Shown: piece after piece, positions 12,201-22,300 of the stretch | Layout: every line of letters starts with the position of its first letter | Position numbering within the stretch: the first letter of the stretch is position 1 | Source of the DNA: Helopsaltes ochotensis | Lineage: Eukaryota > Chordata > Aves > Passeriformes > Locustellidae | Length of the DNA: 64,000 bases | Direction of reading: 5' to 3' | NCBI GenBank assembly: GCA_013400155.1 | Contig: VXBM01000420.1 | Location: 598,577 to 662,576 of the forward strand | The notes under the pieces: generated by a model | The model's database searches: none | The model's input: only the letters and a program-made list of their open reading frames with translations | Told to the model about the DNA's origin: nothing | Program-made: the position numbers and the translations under genes

Positions 12201-15034
12201 ATAATGTTAAAAATGGTTGCAAACACAAAGCTTAATTCTGCGTACTTTTTAAGCAATTTATATTTAAGAGTATCTGCAGGTATCTTATATGTGATTCATA
12301 CGGTCTGTAGTTTCCTGTTTCAGATGAATTATTTTTTTAAATTTTTGATTATCCAATAGAAAATTGTAATTTCTTTTCTCTAGCCATATTGCTTGGTGCC
12401 AGACTAAGAAGCTCGTAAGTTTTGCTTCATTGAGTATATTGAGCAACCTCTTTCAACAAAGAATTCCCTGAACTCAGAGCTATACTAAAGAACTATGGGA
12501 GAGGGGTGTGTGTTTTAGATAGCATTGTTCTCTCAAAATAGAGCACATGGTTGATGGTTTGAAGGGGAGGGTATTTTTTTTTATGAATAGTTTCATCTGG
12601 AATTAGTGGATTTCTATAGAGGCATTGTTTGTAGAGGTTCATTTTCTACATTAAAACCCAGAGGAAGGAAACAGTATTTGGCAGCAATATTGAGATTTGT
12701 TTTCACAGTGAAAACGAAAACTTTTACAGAGCAAAATAAGAATGCAATGTCCTGAAGAGTAAGACGCCATTCAGACAACTTTTTGACTCAATCAATTTTT
12801 TGAAAAGGAGATACAGAGCAATTCATAATTGCTTGCTCTAGATTTTTTTTAATTTAACGTGGCATCTGTAAAAACAATTGTAGCAAGAGGAATATTTTAC
12901 CGTTTAACACATTGATGGACTAGTCACCTTGAATTGTTTGGGTTTGTGTGCACTGCCCAGTCTTGTCAGCCATGTTGCAACAAGACTTCTAGGAATAGCT
13001 GTTGTTTCCTATTAGGCATAATGGGTGGTAAGAAGTATAGAAGAGTGCATTAAACCAAAAATTTCTGAAGCAGTAACACTAAGCTTTGGAACAGTGTTGC
13101 TTAAGAGTGTCAGTCTCTTTGATGCTTGTGAATTACTTTTGGCAGATCATCTATCTTTGGGCAGATCTGCAGTCTTGAAAGAAAAATTATAAACAGTTTT
13201 TGTGTAATGATTTTTATCTGTTATTTCAAGGATAAAAGGCTTTCTCTTATCATGTGACTCTGCCAAATGAGACATGAAAAATTATTGAAGCTTTTAAATG
13301 ATTGCTTTTAAATTCCATCAGCTGACACTTCATGGATTTACACAATGTTTCTTTTTCAAGATACTTCTCCACAAATAGAAAGCCTAGAAATGTCATTTGT
13401 GAACCATACACAGGAAATGTTAAGCAGCATTCTGAAAAACTTGCTATATTCCATGGCAAATGTGGCCATGAAATGAGAATGTGCATTTGTTATTTTATTT
13501 TTAGTTACTTGAGGTATATAAAAGACCTCTATAAAATGTTGATCAAATACTGCATTCTTTCTATTGTATTTCTGTGTTCCATTTGAAGGCTGTTCTTGGG
13601 TTTTGAGAACAAAACCAAGCAGTGCGTGAGATTTGTAAATAGACCTTTTAAAGTATCTCTTCCCATTTTTAAGGAAAAAGAGTAAGGAGGGCATATAAAA
13701 ATTCAGGAATGGTTTACACATTCAAGTGCATTTAAATCTGCAGTTCAGGGATTACACTGATGTTGTGACTAAGATCTGATTTAGCTTCTTGTGTCAAACT
13801 GGACATGTTACTTGCTGTGTGCTTGTTCATACTTTGAGTCACTACCCCTTGGTTCATCCTCTTATCTCTGGGTCCCTACCAAATAGGAGACAGTGATTTC
13901 TGCCCTCCCTTGGAAGGACAGAAGGGAAACAAAACCATGTTTGAACCAGCTTTAAGCAATCCTTAACTTCCATCTGGCGATGCCTTCACCCTTCCCTGTA
14001 GCAGCACAAATACATGCATCTGCATAGTGATCTAGACAGGCCCATTTTCCAGGGAGTGAGTGCAGCCTGATCAGCTGCCATGGTTAATAGAAATGGAAAT
14101 CAAGTTGTACTTTGAGAGAGCTTCTCATTGTGTCTTACTGCAATATCAGTTGCTCCAAAGACATTTGTCAGGCCATTATGTTCCATTTGCTGGTAGCTCA
14201 CAGAGACAAGGACCAGGCATTTTTCTCTATTCCACTTACTCTGCTGCATAGTTAGTAAATAAACAGTGAGCTTAATAATTAACTTGCAAGTGGATTTATA
14301 AACGAGTGCCTGACTAGTGTCAGCATTCCTACTGAATCAAATAGAGCCATCCTTAATCTTTTCAGTGATGGCAGTCAGTTACATAGGACTTTGCAGCTCA
14401 CTTTCAAGAGAGCCTGTTTTCACTTTCTGGTTGTTGTTCAGTTACAGTGGCACACTTCTGAACAAAGCTGTTAGACCACTACCCTGTTTTTTGTCCTTTC
14501 TGACTCAATCCTATGCGAAAGGAAGCTGCCAAATAATAGTGGCTGAGTAGTTTCCTAGTAAGGATTACTGATTTCTGGTTTTTTGTCTTTGAATGTGTTT
14601 GTAACTATCCCAAATCCATCCAACTGTGCATGTAACCAGATTATGTAGCCTCATTATTTATTGTAACATTCCTTGCCTGTTTCCTCCAATTGTTTTTGTC
14701 TCATCCACGTGTTACATTTGTTTCAAAGTAATTACAAATTCTGCAGAGCAGGAATTAGCACAGTAGGCCTCCTGATTGAATATTAATTCATTAAGGTAAA
14801 ATGATTAGCAAACCCTTCTCCCCATTTATTCAAAAGTAGCTTTAATTACATGTCTGTTGTGCTGTGACTGACTCTCTCCCCACGCACCACTTCAGATGAC
14901 AGTGCACTTCATTGTACTTTTTGGCACCGTATATTATAAACTTTGGCAGTTAATCTATCACATTACTACTTTTGTTTTTTCTTTTGTTTTCTTTAGTTAA
15001 AGTAAATAAATATGGAGATACCTGGGATGAGTAA
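2..15034 (+). CDS. OCIAD1: OCIA domain-containing protein 1, eight coding exons
   Basis: Joined coding exons are 2-46, 1447-1531, 4959-5012, 5510-5557, 8168-8297, 10437-10645, 12004-12153 and 14997-15034. They total 759 nt (252 residues plus stop), against 245 in human as I recall it. All introns are GT-AG and the frame stays open throughout. The OCIA domain covers about residues 17-115, from VPRPYIPTEEE through ESFRYRAFPLAA and the hydrophobic VAFAGMCGYLAGKISYLP stretch to CSEKFKKL. The middle is Ser-rich (about 118-170). The tail carries YEPIPFS, the lysine-rich segment before GITYEELRNK, and the conserved C-terminus KVNKYGDTWDE. Human OCIAD1 is known as an endosomal and mitochondrial inner-membrane protein linked to respiratory complex assembly and STAT3 signalling; that role is transferred by homology. 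The first 15 residues diverge from human and are the least certain part. The gene converges on OCIAD2. Confidence 0.95.
288..905 (+). mobile_element. CR1 LINE 3' fragment in OCIAD1 intron 1
   Basis: The first part, through about 340-430, translates to a degenerate CR1 ORF2 C-terminus (PLYSALVR, then a damaged frame). It is followed by typical CR1 3' text: gctggagcaagtccagagaa, then ttgtttatccttgagaaaag, then cttttccaaccca, and an end with repeated ATTCT-type octamers (gattctgtgattctctg). It is sense to OCIAD1. Frameshifts and stops show it is dead. The short open frames here are remnants, not host genes. Confidence 0.85.
1447..1531 (+). CDS. OCIAD1: OCIAD1 coding exon 2 (residues 16-43)
   Basis: Encodes REVPRPYIPTEEERR through EESFRYR, matching the start of the human OCIA domain (EVPRP and YIPTEEE). 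The acceptor is tggaag|AGG and the donor AGAG|gtaagt, leaving phase 1. Relative to human, about six residues (IPHIGP) are absent between VPRP and the YIPTEEE block. Confidence 0.95.
1532..4958. other. OCIAD1: OCIAD1 intron 2, no gene seen
   Basis: AT-rich intronic sequence with a GTTTT-rich patch around 3560-3615. No recognisable exon or repeat family was found. The short open frames near 2077-2372 and 4143-4376 lack codon bias or homology that I recognise. Confidence 0.6.
4959..5012 (+). CDS. OCIAD1: OCIAD1 coding exon 3 (residues 44-61)
   Basis: A 54-nt phase 1/phase 1 exon encoding AFPLAAVSMLGTSFLIRK, the first hydrophobic part of the OCIA domain. Splice sites are cttcacag|CT and AAAAG|gtaaag. 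OCIAD2 has an exon of identical length and phase. Confidence 0.95.
5510..5557 (+). CDS. OCIAD1: OCIAD1 coding exon 4 (residues 62-77)
   Basis: A 48-nt phase 1/phase 1 exon encoding GILRDNSRFGSFIKVA. The RFGS motif matches both human OCIAD paralogues. Acceptor ttttcag|GT, donor GCAT|gtaagt. Confidence 0.94.
5653..5888 (+). mobile_element. CR1 LINE 3'-end fragment in OCIAD1 intron 4
   Basis: Contains the hallmark blocks of a CR1 3' end: agatttagattagatgttag, then acaggttgcccagagaagtt, then gatgatctttaaggtccct, and a decayed tail around cattttatgac. The copy is 5'-truncated, about 235 bp long and sense to OCIAD1. Confidence 0.9.
8168..8297 (+). CDS. OCIAD1: OCIAD1 coding exon 5 (residues 78-120)
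   Basis: Encodes the second hydrophobic segment with the Gly-rich GYLAGK motif, then KISYLPICSEKFKKL and SPIGDVLR. This completes the OCIA domain. The acceptor is aaaaag|TTGC, weak in pyrimidines next to the exon, and the donor is CTAA|gtaaga, leaving phase 2. Confidence 0.94.
8298..10436. other. OCIAD1: OCIAD1 intron 5, no gene seen
   Basis: AT-rich intronic DNA. Open frames at 8838-9074 and 10064-10291 have no recognisable protein character. No repeat family was recognised. Confidence 0.55.
10437..10645 (+). CDS. OCIAD1: OCIAD1 coding exon 6 (residues 121-190)
   Basis: The longest exon, encoding a Ser/Pro-rich and probably disordered stretch, then YEPIPFSASLNESSPTGITD, which closely matches the human segment YEPIPFSSSMNESAPTGITD. 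Acceptor ttttccag|CC, donor CAAG|gtgagt. Confidence 0.95.
12004..12153 (+). CDS. OCIAD1: OCIAD1 coding exon 7 (residues 191-240)
   Basis: Encodes EPAPIPEESRKKKG followed by ITYEELRNK, a block shared with human. The acceptor tgttttcag and donor GAAG|gtaata are clear. Without splicing, the frame stays open to about 12,359. Confidence 0.94.
12384..12414 (+). other. OCIAD1: Candidate alternative 31-nt cassette exon in OCIAD1 intron 7
   Basis: A pyrimidine-rich acceptor (ttcttttctctag) lies 31 nt before a consensus donor (CTC|gtaagt). The exon joins in phase to exon 7. Inclusion would replace the last 12 residues with AILLGARLRSS and stop at TAA 14998-15000, giving 251 residues. Because that stop is in the last exon, the transcript should escape nonsense-mediated decay. 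No transcript evidence is available here. Confidence 0.4.
14735..14905. promoter_or_regulatory. Possible conserved non-coding element in OCIAD1 intron 7
   Basis: A stretch rich in TAAT/ATTA homeobox-type cores (attaattcattaag, tgattagc, ctttaattacat) with low simple-repeat content, close upstream of the terminal exon. This is only a sequence impression; conservation cannot be judged from one genome. Confidence 0.2.
14997..15034 (+). CDS. OCIAD1: OCIAD1 terminal coding exon (residues 241-252)
   Basis: Encodes VKVNKYGDTWDE then TAA, identical to the human C-terminus over KVNKYGDTWDE. The acceptor follows a long T-rich tract ending ctttag. Confidence 0.96.
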
Positions 15035-15338
15035 GAGTCAAATGAAGAACTGAAGAAAATTACCTCCTGTCAGCTAACTTGAACTTCATCTAGATTAGTC
15101 ATGAGTATCAGCACCTTTGGTGTGCTCTGCCAGACACAACTATTAATAAGTGAGGAGAAAATCTTGACTTGCCAGAAGATTAAAAAATGTATTTATGCTT
15201 AATTTTTTTTTAATTTTGCATAAATGAAAAACAAGGCTGTTGTGAGGTGTCATTACTATAAACCATTTGTGCTGTTGTTTAAGAACGAGAAGGGTAACTG
15301 GTATTATGAACATATAGCATAAGGTAAAAATACATGTA

Positions 15339-15344
15339 AATAAA
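15339..15344 (+). terminator. OCIAD1: Candidate poly(A) signal of OCIAD1
   Basis: An AATAAA hexamer about 305 nt after the stop codon. A second AATAAA at 16282-16287 would give a 3' UTR of about 1.25 kb. The sequence alone does not decide between them, and both could be used. Confidence 0.4.
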
Positions 15345-17753
15345 TGCAGTCCCATGTATTGAGAAGGGAAGAATACCAGAATTTTCTCAAATTTTCAAGA
15401 CTTGCATTAAAAGTTACCTGTAGAACTCAACCTCTCACTTTGCTTTGTCTGAAAGTGATGTGCTGGGAACTTGAAATTGCTGACATACTTGGTTTGTAAT
15501 GTCTGGAATACTACTAAACTGTTGAGGGGAAAAGGGTTGAAGAGCTGAGCCAGATACTGAAGTAACCATAACTTTCTCAAAACTGTTTCATGGTGCCAGC
15601 TGTATTTTTAGACTGATATTCTGACTTGCCCACAACAGGTTTCTACAGACAATCATTTCTGAAGAAAATATTTGAATGAAACTGCAGGTATTGAAAATAG
15701 CTACATTTAAGTGCAGAAGGCTAAACCTGACAAACTTTGGTAAAACCTTGAATGATATATTGGCTGTTAATGTTAAGCTCTGTATATTGGACCTCATTTC
15801 TCAGTTTCTGCAAGTCATGACAAAATCGCCCTGTTTATGGAGAAGAGATCCCAATCAATGGAATATTTTATTACTACCTGTAAGAGAAGAGCTACATTAG
15901 CAAAATGGAAGAGTATTTCCTGATGTTTGCATCACCTGCTCTGTCTCTGAAAGTATTGCCTTCACTTAGGGCTTCTCATGTTCTCACATGTGTGGTTTCA
16001 TCTCCCAGCATTGTCTATTTGAGGGTTTGGGCTGTAAGGGAGCAAAAACCATTATGAAGTTGATAGCATAAAAGCATTCCTGACATCCTTGCTGGAGCTG
16101 AAAAACAACGTGCCTAACAAGTTGAAAATCCTCAAAGACTTTATTGATTTAGTGAACTTGCAGCAGAACAGCATAAATAAGATAATTGCTGGGGGGACGG
16201 GGTTATACGGAGCAAATGGCTGAAATGAGGAGGAAGAAGCAGGAAAAGAGGAGGATGCTTAAAGAGCCAAATAGTACTTAAAATAAAACAGGAAGGTTGC
16301 TTTCAGAAAATCTGATCTTCTAAAAAAATTAATGTGCTAATTGGATAATCTTGAAGTTGCATCAGAAATTTACCTTGTAGAGAATGGTTCTCATGGCTGT
16401 GATGAGTGAACTTTGAAAATACACAGTCTGCCAGAATTGTATTGCTGTGGTTTTCAGTGTGCTATTCCAAAGCTGATTAGCTTTATCATGAAAATATTCA
16501 CAGTTTCTTAGTTGTCAGTTATGCAAGTAACAGGAGGCAGAAAATTGAGATGATAATAATAGAGCAGATTCCTATGATGATGCCTTCCTGTAAAGTGTCT
16601 TGCCTCACATTGATATTTTTGGCTGGAAAAACACAGTGTTTTATATAAATTGTATCAGCATTTTTCTTCCTTTCTTAGAGGAGAAAATAAAAGGCATGTC
16701 AATTAATGTTGTTCTGCTTGAGGTAATAGTGTGTATTGGTAGTATTTTTAAATTGAATATAAAGCTTTCATTCTCTCATAGGATATGCTTTTTTTTGTAC
16801 TTGAGCAAGATTGGTTTGCTTTAATCAGTTTAAAATTCTTTTGATTTCACACCCTTAATACACATTAAATACAGGAGAGTTCACAATCATAGCTGTTAAT
16901 TTAGTAGGGTGTTGGGAACTGATACTTCATCAAAGTTGGGTCACATTCAGTTTGCTGTGACAATGTGTATGTTGAGCCCCTGAATCATTAAACAGCCATG
17001 GGAATTCAATCTTCTTCCTTCAGTTTTCCAGCATATCTTCCATTAATACCTCCTTGTTTCAGAGTGGGCCTTTTCACTCTCATGGGTTTGTAGCAGCTAC
17101 CCAGTCACCCATGAGCAGCTTGCTCATACTGCACTTCCATGAATTTGGGAGTTTTTAACTGAAACCAAGTATCTTGGAGCTGACAGCAGGGTTACTGTTG
17201 CTGGGAGCAATGTGTCTAGATGTATAGAACAATGGTGTTAAAAAATACTTAAAGTTTTCCTATGGACCATCATACCTGTATATTTGTCAGTAATTGAGAA
17301 TTTAACTCGATGTTTATTGTACAGCTAAGTAAATTTTCTTCCTCAAATTAAAAATAACATTAAAAATTAACTTTTATACCTTAAATCAAACACCAGAAAG
17401 GAGTCTGAATGCTTCACTATGAATGTTTCTTAAAAAAACCCATATAAAATAATTGTTTTCACAGTTTCTTAAAACTTAAAAATAAGCAGGCCGGTTTACA
17501 GGAGCTGGTAGAATTATCCCCAGATTCGTTGTTACTAACGTACATGAACAGAAACAAGAGGGTTGCAAAAATGTTCCTCAGCTCTTTCATAGCTGGTAAA
17601 GCAACCAAAAATCCTGGTCCTGAATGTTTCTGTGTTTCCCCAATTTAGTAGGCATGTTTAGAGCCCAAGTAGGTACTAATCTGACCTTTGCAGGGCTTTT
17701 TCCCTACTGAAATTTTTTGGAACAGCTACATGGAAAAGTGTAAATGAAAAGTG

Positions 17754-17783
17754 TTTTGATTTGATTTGATTTGATTTGATTTG
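17754..17783. repeat. (TTTGA)n microsatellite
   Basis: About six tandem copies of a five-base TTTGA unit. Confidence 0.95.
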
Positions 17784-19139
17784 CTTAATGAAAGCTAAGC
17801 AGATTTGCGGAAACCTGGGGAAATCGTTAATATTCCAGACTGAACCCACAACTTTCGTGCCTCTTTGAGATTCAAGAAGAAATCCTAACTTGTCCACTGT
17901 TGGCTGGCTGCAAGCTGAAAGACCTGTTTGTTCTCCTCATGGGGGACTCCTGTTTGTGGCCCTGGGTGAGGACCTTGCCCAGCTGCAGGAGGCATGTCCA
18001 GCTCAGTTCCTTGGCTCCCACAAACATACCAGACCTGTCATAAGAAGGCTTTGCTTGCAGCCCAATCTCCCTGACTCACAACCAGAATAAGTTCTCTGTA
18101 ATCTCTTACATGAAACAGGGTGTCTAAAAATATCCTTTTACTTTTTGCAATTTAGTTTCCTATTAAATTGTTAGTAGAAATCCACAAATCCTTGGATTTT
18201 AATCTAAGGCAACAACTGGGACAATTTGCATCCCATTACTGTTTCAGACCCTTGCCCTGGGTTTGTGCTAGTTCTGCTAGCCAGCCAATGCAGGCTTGAA
18301 GACACGTATTACTTGAGTTTATACTTTCAAATCTAAAGAGCAAGAACCTGGTATGAACTACTTTTATAATGATGCTGCAGTAAGCAAACAAAGGATATAT
18401 GATAAAGACACTGCGCAATCATCTGATACAATGGATATTCAATCAAATAGAATTTTCACTTATCCTTGAAAGGAGAAAAAATTCTAAGATGAAAGAGAAG
18501 TGGAGAGTTAGATTTCCTTTGCCAAAACTTCAAGTAAATTATTCAGGATTTAAAATTCATAGTGCATAACGTTTGTGTTGCTGTTTTTCCAGCTGCTCAT
18601 TGATGACATAGGACTCCATTTTCAGGATATGAGATCTTGCATGAACAGCTTCTAAACCCCAAAATTTTCAATTCATTCTTTAGACAGAATGATACACATT
18701 CTTTTCTACTCCTACAAACTCACAGAGGAAGCACATTTCTAGTGCATGAGGTTTTTATTTTAATTATGAAGCTAAAGTTAGTTTCTATATAAGTCTAATG
18801 CCAAAACAAATAATTTTGTTTGGCTTAATTTTGTAATTTAAATACAATTGTTAATCTTAACGATTTTAGATTACTAGCATTTTTAAACAGTAGATGATAC
18901 AGGTAACAGTGAATTTGGTTGCAGTGGCAGATGCCTAAACATCAATGATGGATTATTAACCGTGTAAAAATAATTTTAGCCACGGTAAGTAGAAAGCACT
19001 TCTGCTGATGCAGTGCCGCGGAGTCAGTGCATATGGCTGTGTGTTCGTGTAGAAGAGCGAAACGTGAGTTTTAGGGTCTCCTGAAGATTTTATGTAATTC
19101 TGCATGCATTTTTCCTCACTGCCCCTCCACATGCCAGAA

Positions 19140-19330
19140 AACGCGCAGCCGTCAGCCCGCTCTGAGGCTGCATTGTGGCTGGGGGCCGCGGGCGAGCGGG
19201 TGCCCTGCGGGCCGCGCCAGCTCCCGCTGTGCCGGGAGGAGCGGAGCGGCGGAACGGAGGAAGCCGGGCTGTGAGATGCTCTCACCTGCAGCGGCCGCCG
19301 GCCACAGCTGCCAGCTGTGCAGCATGAGAC
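19140..19330. promoter_or_regulatory. Isolated CpG-rich patch (orphan CpG island)
   Basis: GC- and CpG-dense sequence (gggccgcgggcgagcgggtg and similar) in AT-rich intergenic DNA, about 4.1 kb past the OCIAD1 stop and 7 kb from the OCIAD2 stop. It has the composition of a promoter but no identified gene. A minus-strand open frame (18956-19354) runs through it with no recognisable protein features. It could mark a non-coding RNA promoter or an enhancer island. Confidence 0.45.
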
Positions 19331-22300
19331 ACAGGCAGGCTCCGTGCCTGCCACGGCTCAGAGCAGTACGGCACTACGATCTACTGGATCCGTGGAGCTA
19401 AGCAGGAGTGAGTAAATGGCAAGCGTTTGCTGCTGGGAAAGGTTTCCTGTAAGTATTACAGATGTGACAGTGTAAAAGGAAGTACGCTTGGGCATGTCCA
19501 GCCCAGCCCTGGCAGACCTCAGCCTCCAGCTGACTTGAGTGAAGGACAGGTTTAAAATGTGCCTCTGGGAGGAAGTATTAAAGATCTCTTGTTCTGAAAT
19601 ACCTGAACTTGCTGATGTGCCTGAGCATAGGTTGCAGAAAGCTAAAAACACTCACAGGTGATAAACATTTCAAAGTTTGGGTAAGTGGGGTTTTTTTACG
19701 CAGGAAGTTGGAAGTGCCGTTGCTCTCAAACAATCTGAATGCCAAAGTCAATGGGAAAAGCATCCATTACCACCCTTAGTTCTTTTTTGCCCTTCATCTG
19801 CAGAGGAAGTCACTATACTGTATTAAAAATAATTTAAAAGTGTGATTTCTCAGGAATTGTGAATTTTGTTTTCTGCACTTGCAGATGTTTCAGTCTCCAT
19901 TTCTAGATACAACCTACCTGGCGTTTAGTTCATTGGCAAGGCTCTTAAATTGGTTTTTCAATAGCTGTAAGAATATAGGAATCACCATGATAGTCACCCT
20001 GTCTCCCACACTGGCTAGTGATCCTTCTAGAAGGAGATCTTCGCTGGTGCCCACTCCTATCCTTCACTGATCAGAGCTGTGCAATTTCCTGACACAAAGG
20101 CTGCATTTGGATCATGCAAATGCAGGTGTTTTGCAGCCAAGTCTCTGTAAGTTGTGTCTCTTGAAGCTGTTTTGTTTGCTTCTACCATATCCTGTAGCAA
20201 GAATGCCCCTGATGGAATTGTGCTGTGTAAAGCAGAGTTTCTTTTCTGTTTGGTTTAAATCTGATTTCACTGAGTGCTGGTGAGTTTTCATTTTACAAAA
20301 ACAGCCATTATTTGTTCCCTATTCATCTTTCACTCTTTTACAGACAGTATTCCTCACCTTGAGATGTTTTCAGCCTGGAAAGTAAGTTACCTAATCTCTT
20401 GTTATGAAACCACTTTGTATTTGTGATCATTCTTTTTCTTTTCTCCCGTTTCTGTCTCTGTGTTGTACAGTTTCTGAGATGTACTGAAAAGACCATAATA
20501 TTCAAAATAAGGGCATGCCATAGAATTGGTCTGTAATCTAAATCTGTTTTCTCCCTGGGAATTGTTAATGTTCTATTTGTCTTTTGGCTGTCATAGACCA
20601 CAGATCCTATGTCTTGCAACTATGCAAAATGACTCCCAGGTCCTTCTACTGAAAAAGTCAGAGTAATTTAAAACTGTGTGATGCAGCTATTATTTTTCTG
20701 CATGACTATGAAGCTTGTTAGTCAGCTTTTCATATGAAGATTTTTTTCCCAGTTCTGTAATTTTACACTTGTGTTTTCCTTTGTCAGATTATCTGTTAAA
20801 ATGTTGAACAGATGCCCCCTAACATGTCCCCAAAGGCCCTCACAAGCATTCTAGATTTTAGACAGCCTTGAGAAGTCTCATTTATTTCCTGGAGAACCTT
20901 ATTTTTTGAGGGACTTACTAGGGAAAAAAACCCCAAACAATCAAAACAAAAAATCCTCCATACCCATACAATGTACAAGTAGCTTAGTATTTCAAGGATG
21001 TGGAATTACTGCAATACTGATCCAAAAAGTTGGATCCCTTTTTTTTTTGTCCTCTCAAATGGATTTTTTGTGTGTGATGCTAAAAACAAGTTGGGTGAGC
21101 AGGACAAATTACCCCAGCAGCTCTTTCACTGGTAGAAACTGACATGAGGAAGGGGCTGCTGCTCCGAAGTTAGTGTTGCTGCCACTCTGTATTTCCCACA
21201 GGGATGGGAAAAACAGGAGCAGCATGCTCCTGTTGTAAATCCTGCCCCAGAACCCACTCTCTTCTTACCAGTTCACTCCAGAGCTCTCCCTTCCTATGAC
21301 CTGTTGTTGCATAGCATACCCTATTCTCTCATTCTTCTCTAAAAATACAATAAATAAGCCCCAAATCTTGTTTTTGATAGGGATTTATAAAAACCTGGAC
21401 AGTGAGCTTTCATGTCCCTTTCATTCCCAATTTCAGGAGAATTACAGACCAGCTGGCTTGACTAGAGTCCACCTACTAAGGATTTAAACAGGAATGTGCT
21501 GTTTTTAATCTGCAGTTGCTTTCTCTTCTAAAACACTTTTTTTTTTTTAAATTTGGAGTGAATACCATATTTGTAAAATAAATGTGAACAGCTAATACAA
21601 AAGTCCACAAAGATAAGCAGTCTATTGCAGTTGTTTGAGGTTAATGTCACTATAGTTTTCTTCTTGCACTCTTTTCCTAGCCATAATTTCATGAAGTGCA
21701 TAGAGGCTCATATATAGCTATTCACTCTGTATGTATCACAGCAGAAGAAGGCATTTTGTTTCCTGATTTTCACAAGTATATGGACTTACCTAAGCTGTGA
21801 TATGCCTAAGCACACAGTTGAACTCCCTTGTCTCTGAGTGAGGAAAACAAGTTCAACTTTCCAGATACAAATGACTCACAGGAAGCTGTGTAAGTTCATT
21901 GGATTTTTTTAGCCTTTTTGTAACATCTTCTGCCAAAGGGGAATGTACAGCCTATTATCAGTGTAAGTAAACAGTAAGAAAAGTTTAGTTTACCTTTGTA
22001 ATGTCAACTGGTTTTCCTCCTGGAGACTTCTTCCTCTCTTATTAAAGAAGCAACTGATTACCTTAAATCTCTATTTTTGATAGGTCACCCCTAAATTCAA
22101 TGTATTCAATTTCTGCTTCAATTGAAAGTAAATTCTTTAACCTGCTTGTATGGAATGCACAATAGTAATGGCCAACAAAGATTAGCTCATTAAACTGCAC
22201 ATAATTACTACACAACAGCTGCTTTTAAAGACCTTCAGAACATTTTGCCCATTAGCTCATTTTTCCTTTGATATGCATAAATTTAGTGCTAATACATCTT

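Noticed and set aside
11955..12359. 134-codon open frame as a separate gene
   Set aside because: It is OCIAD1 exon 7 plus intronic read-through on both sides; splice sites at 12003 and 12154 explain it.
18956..19354. 132-codon minus-strand open frame across the orphan CpG patch
   Set aside because: Half of it is GC-rich artefact and the other half AT-rich intergenic text. No protein family was recognised.
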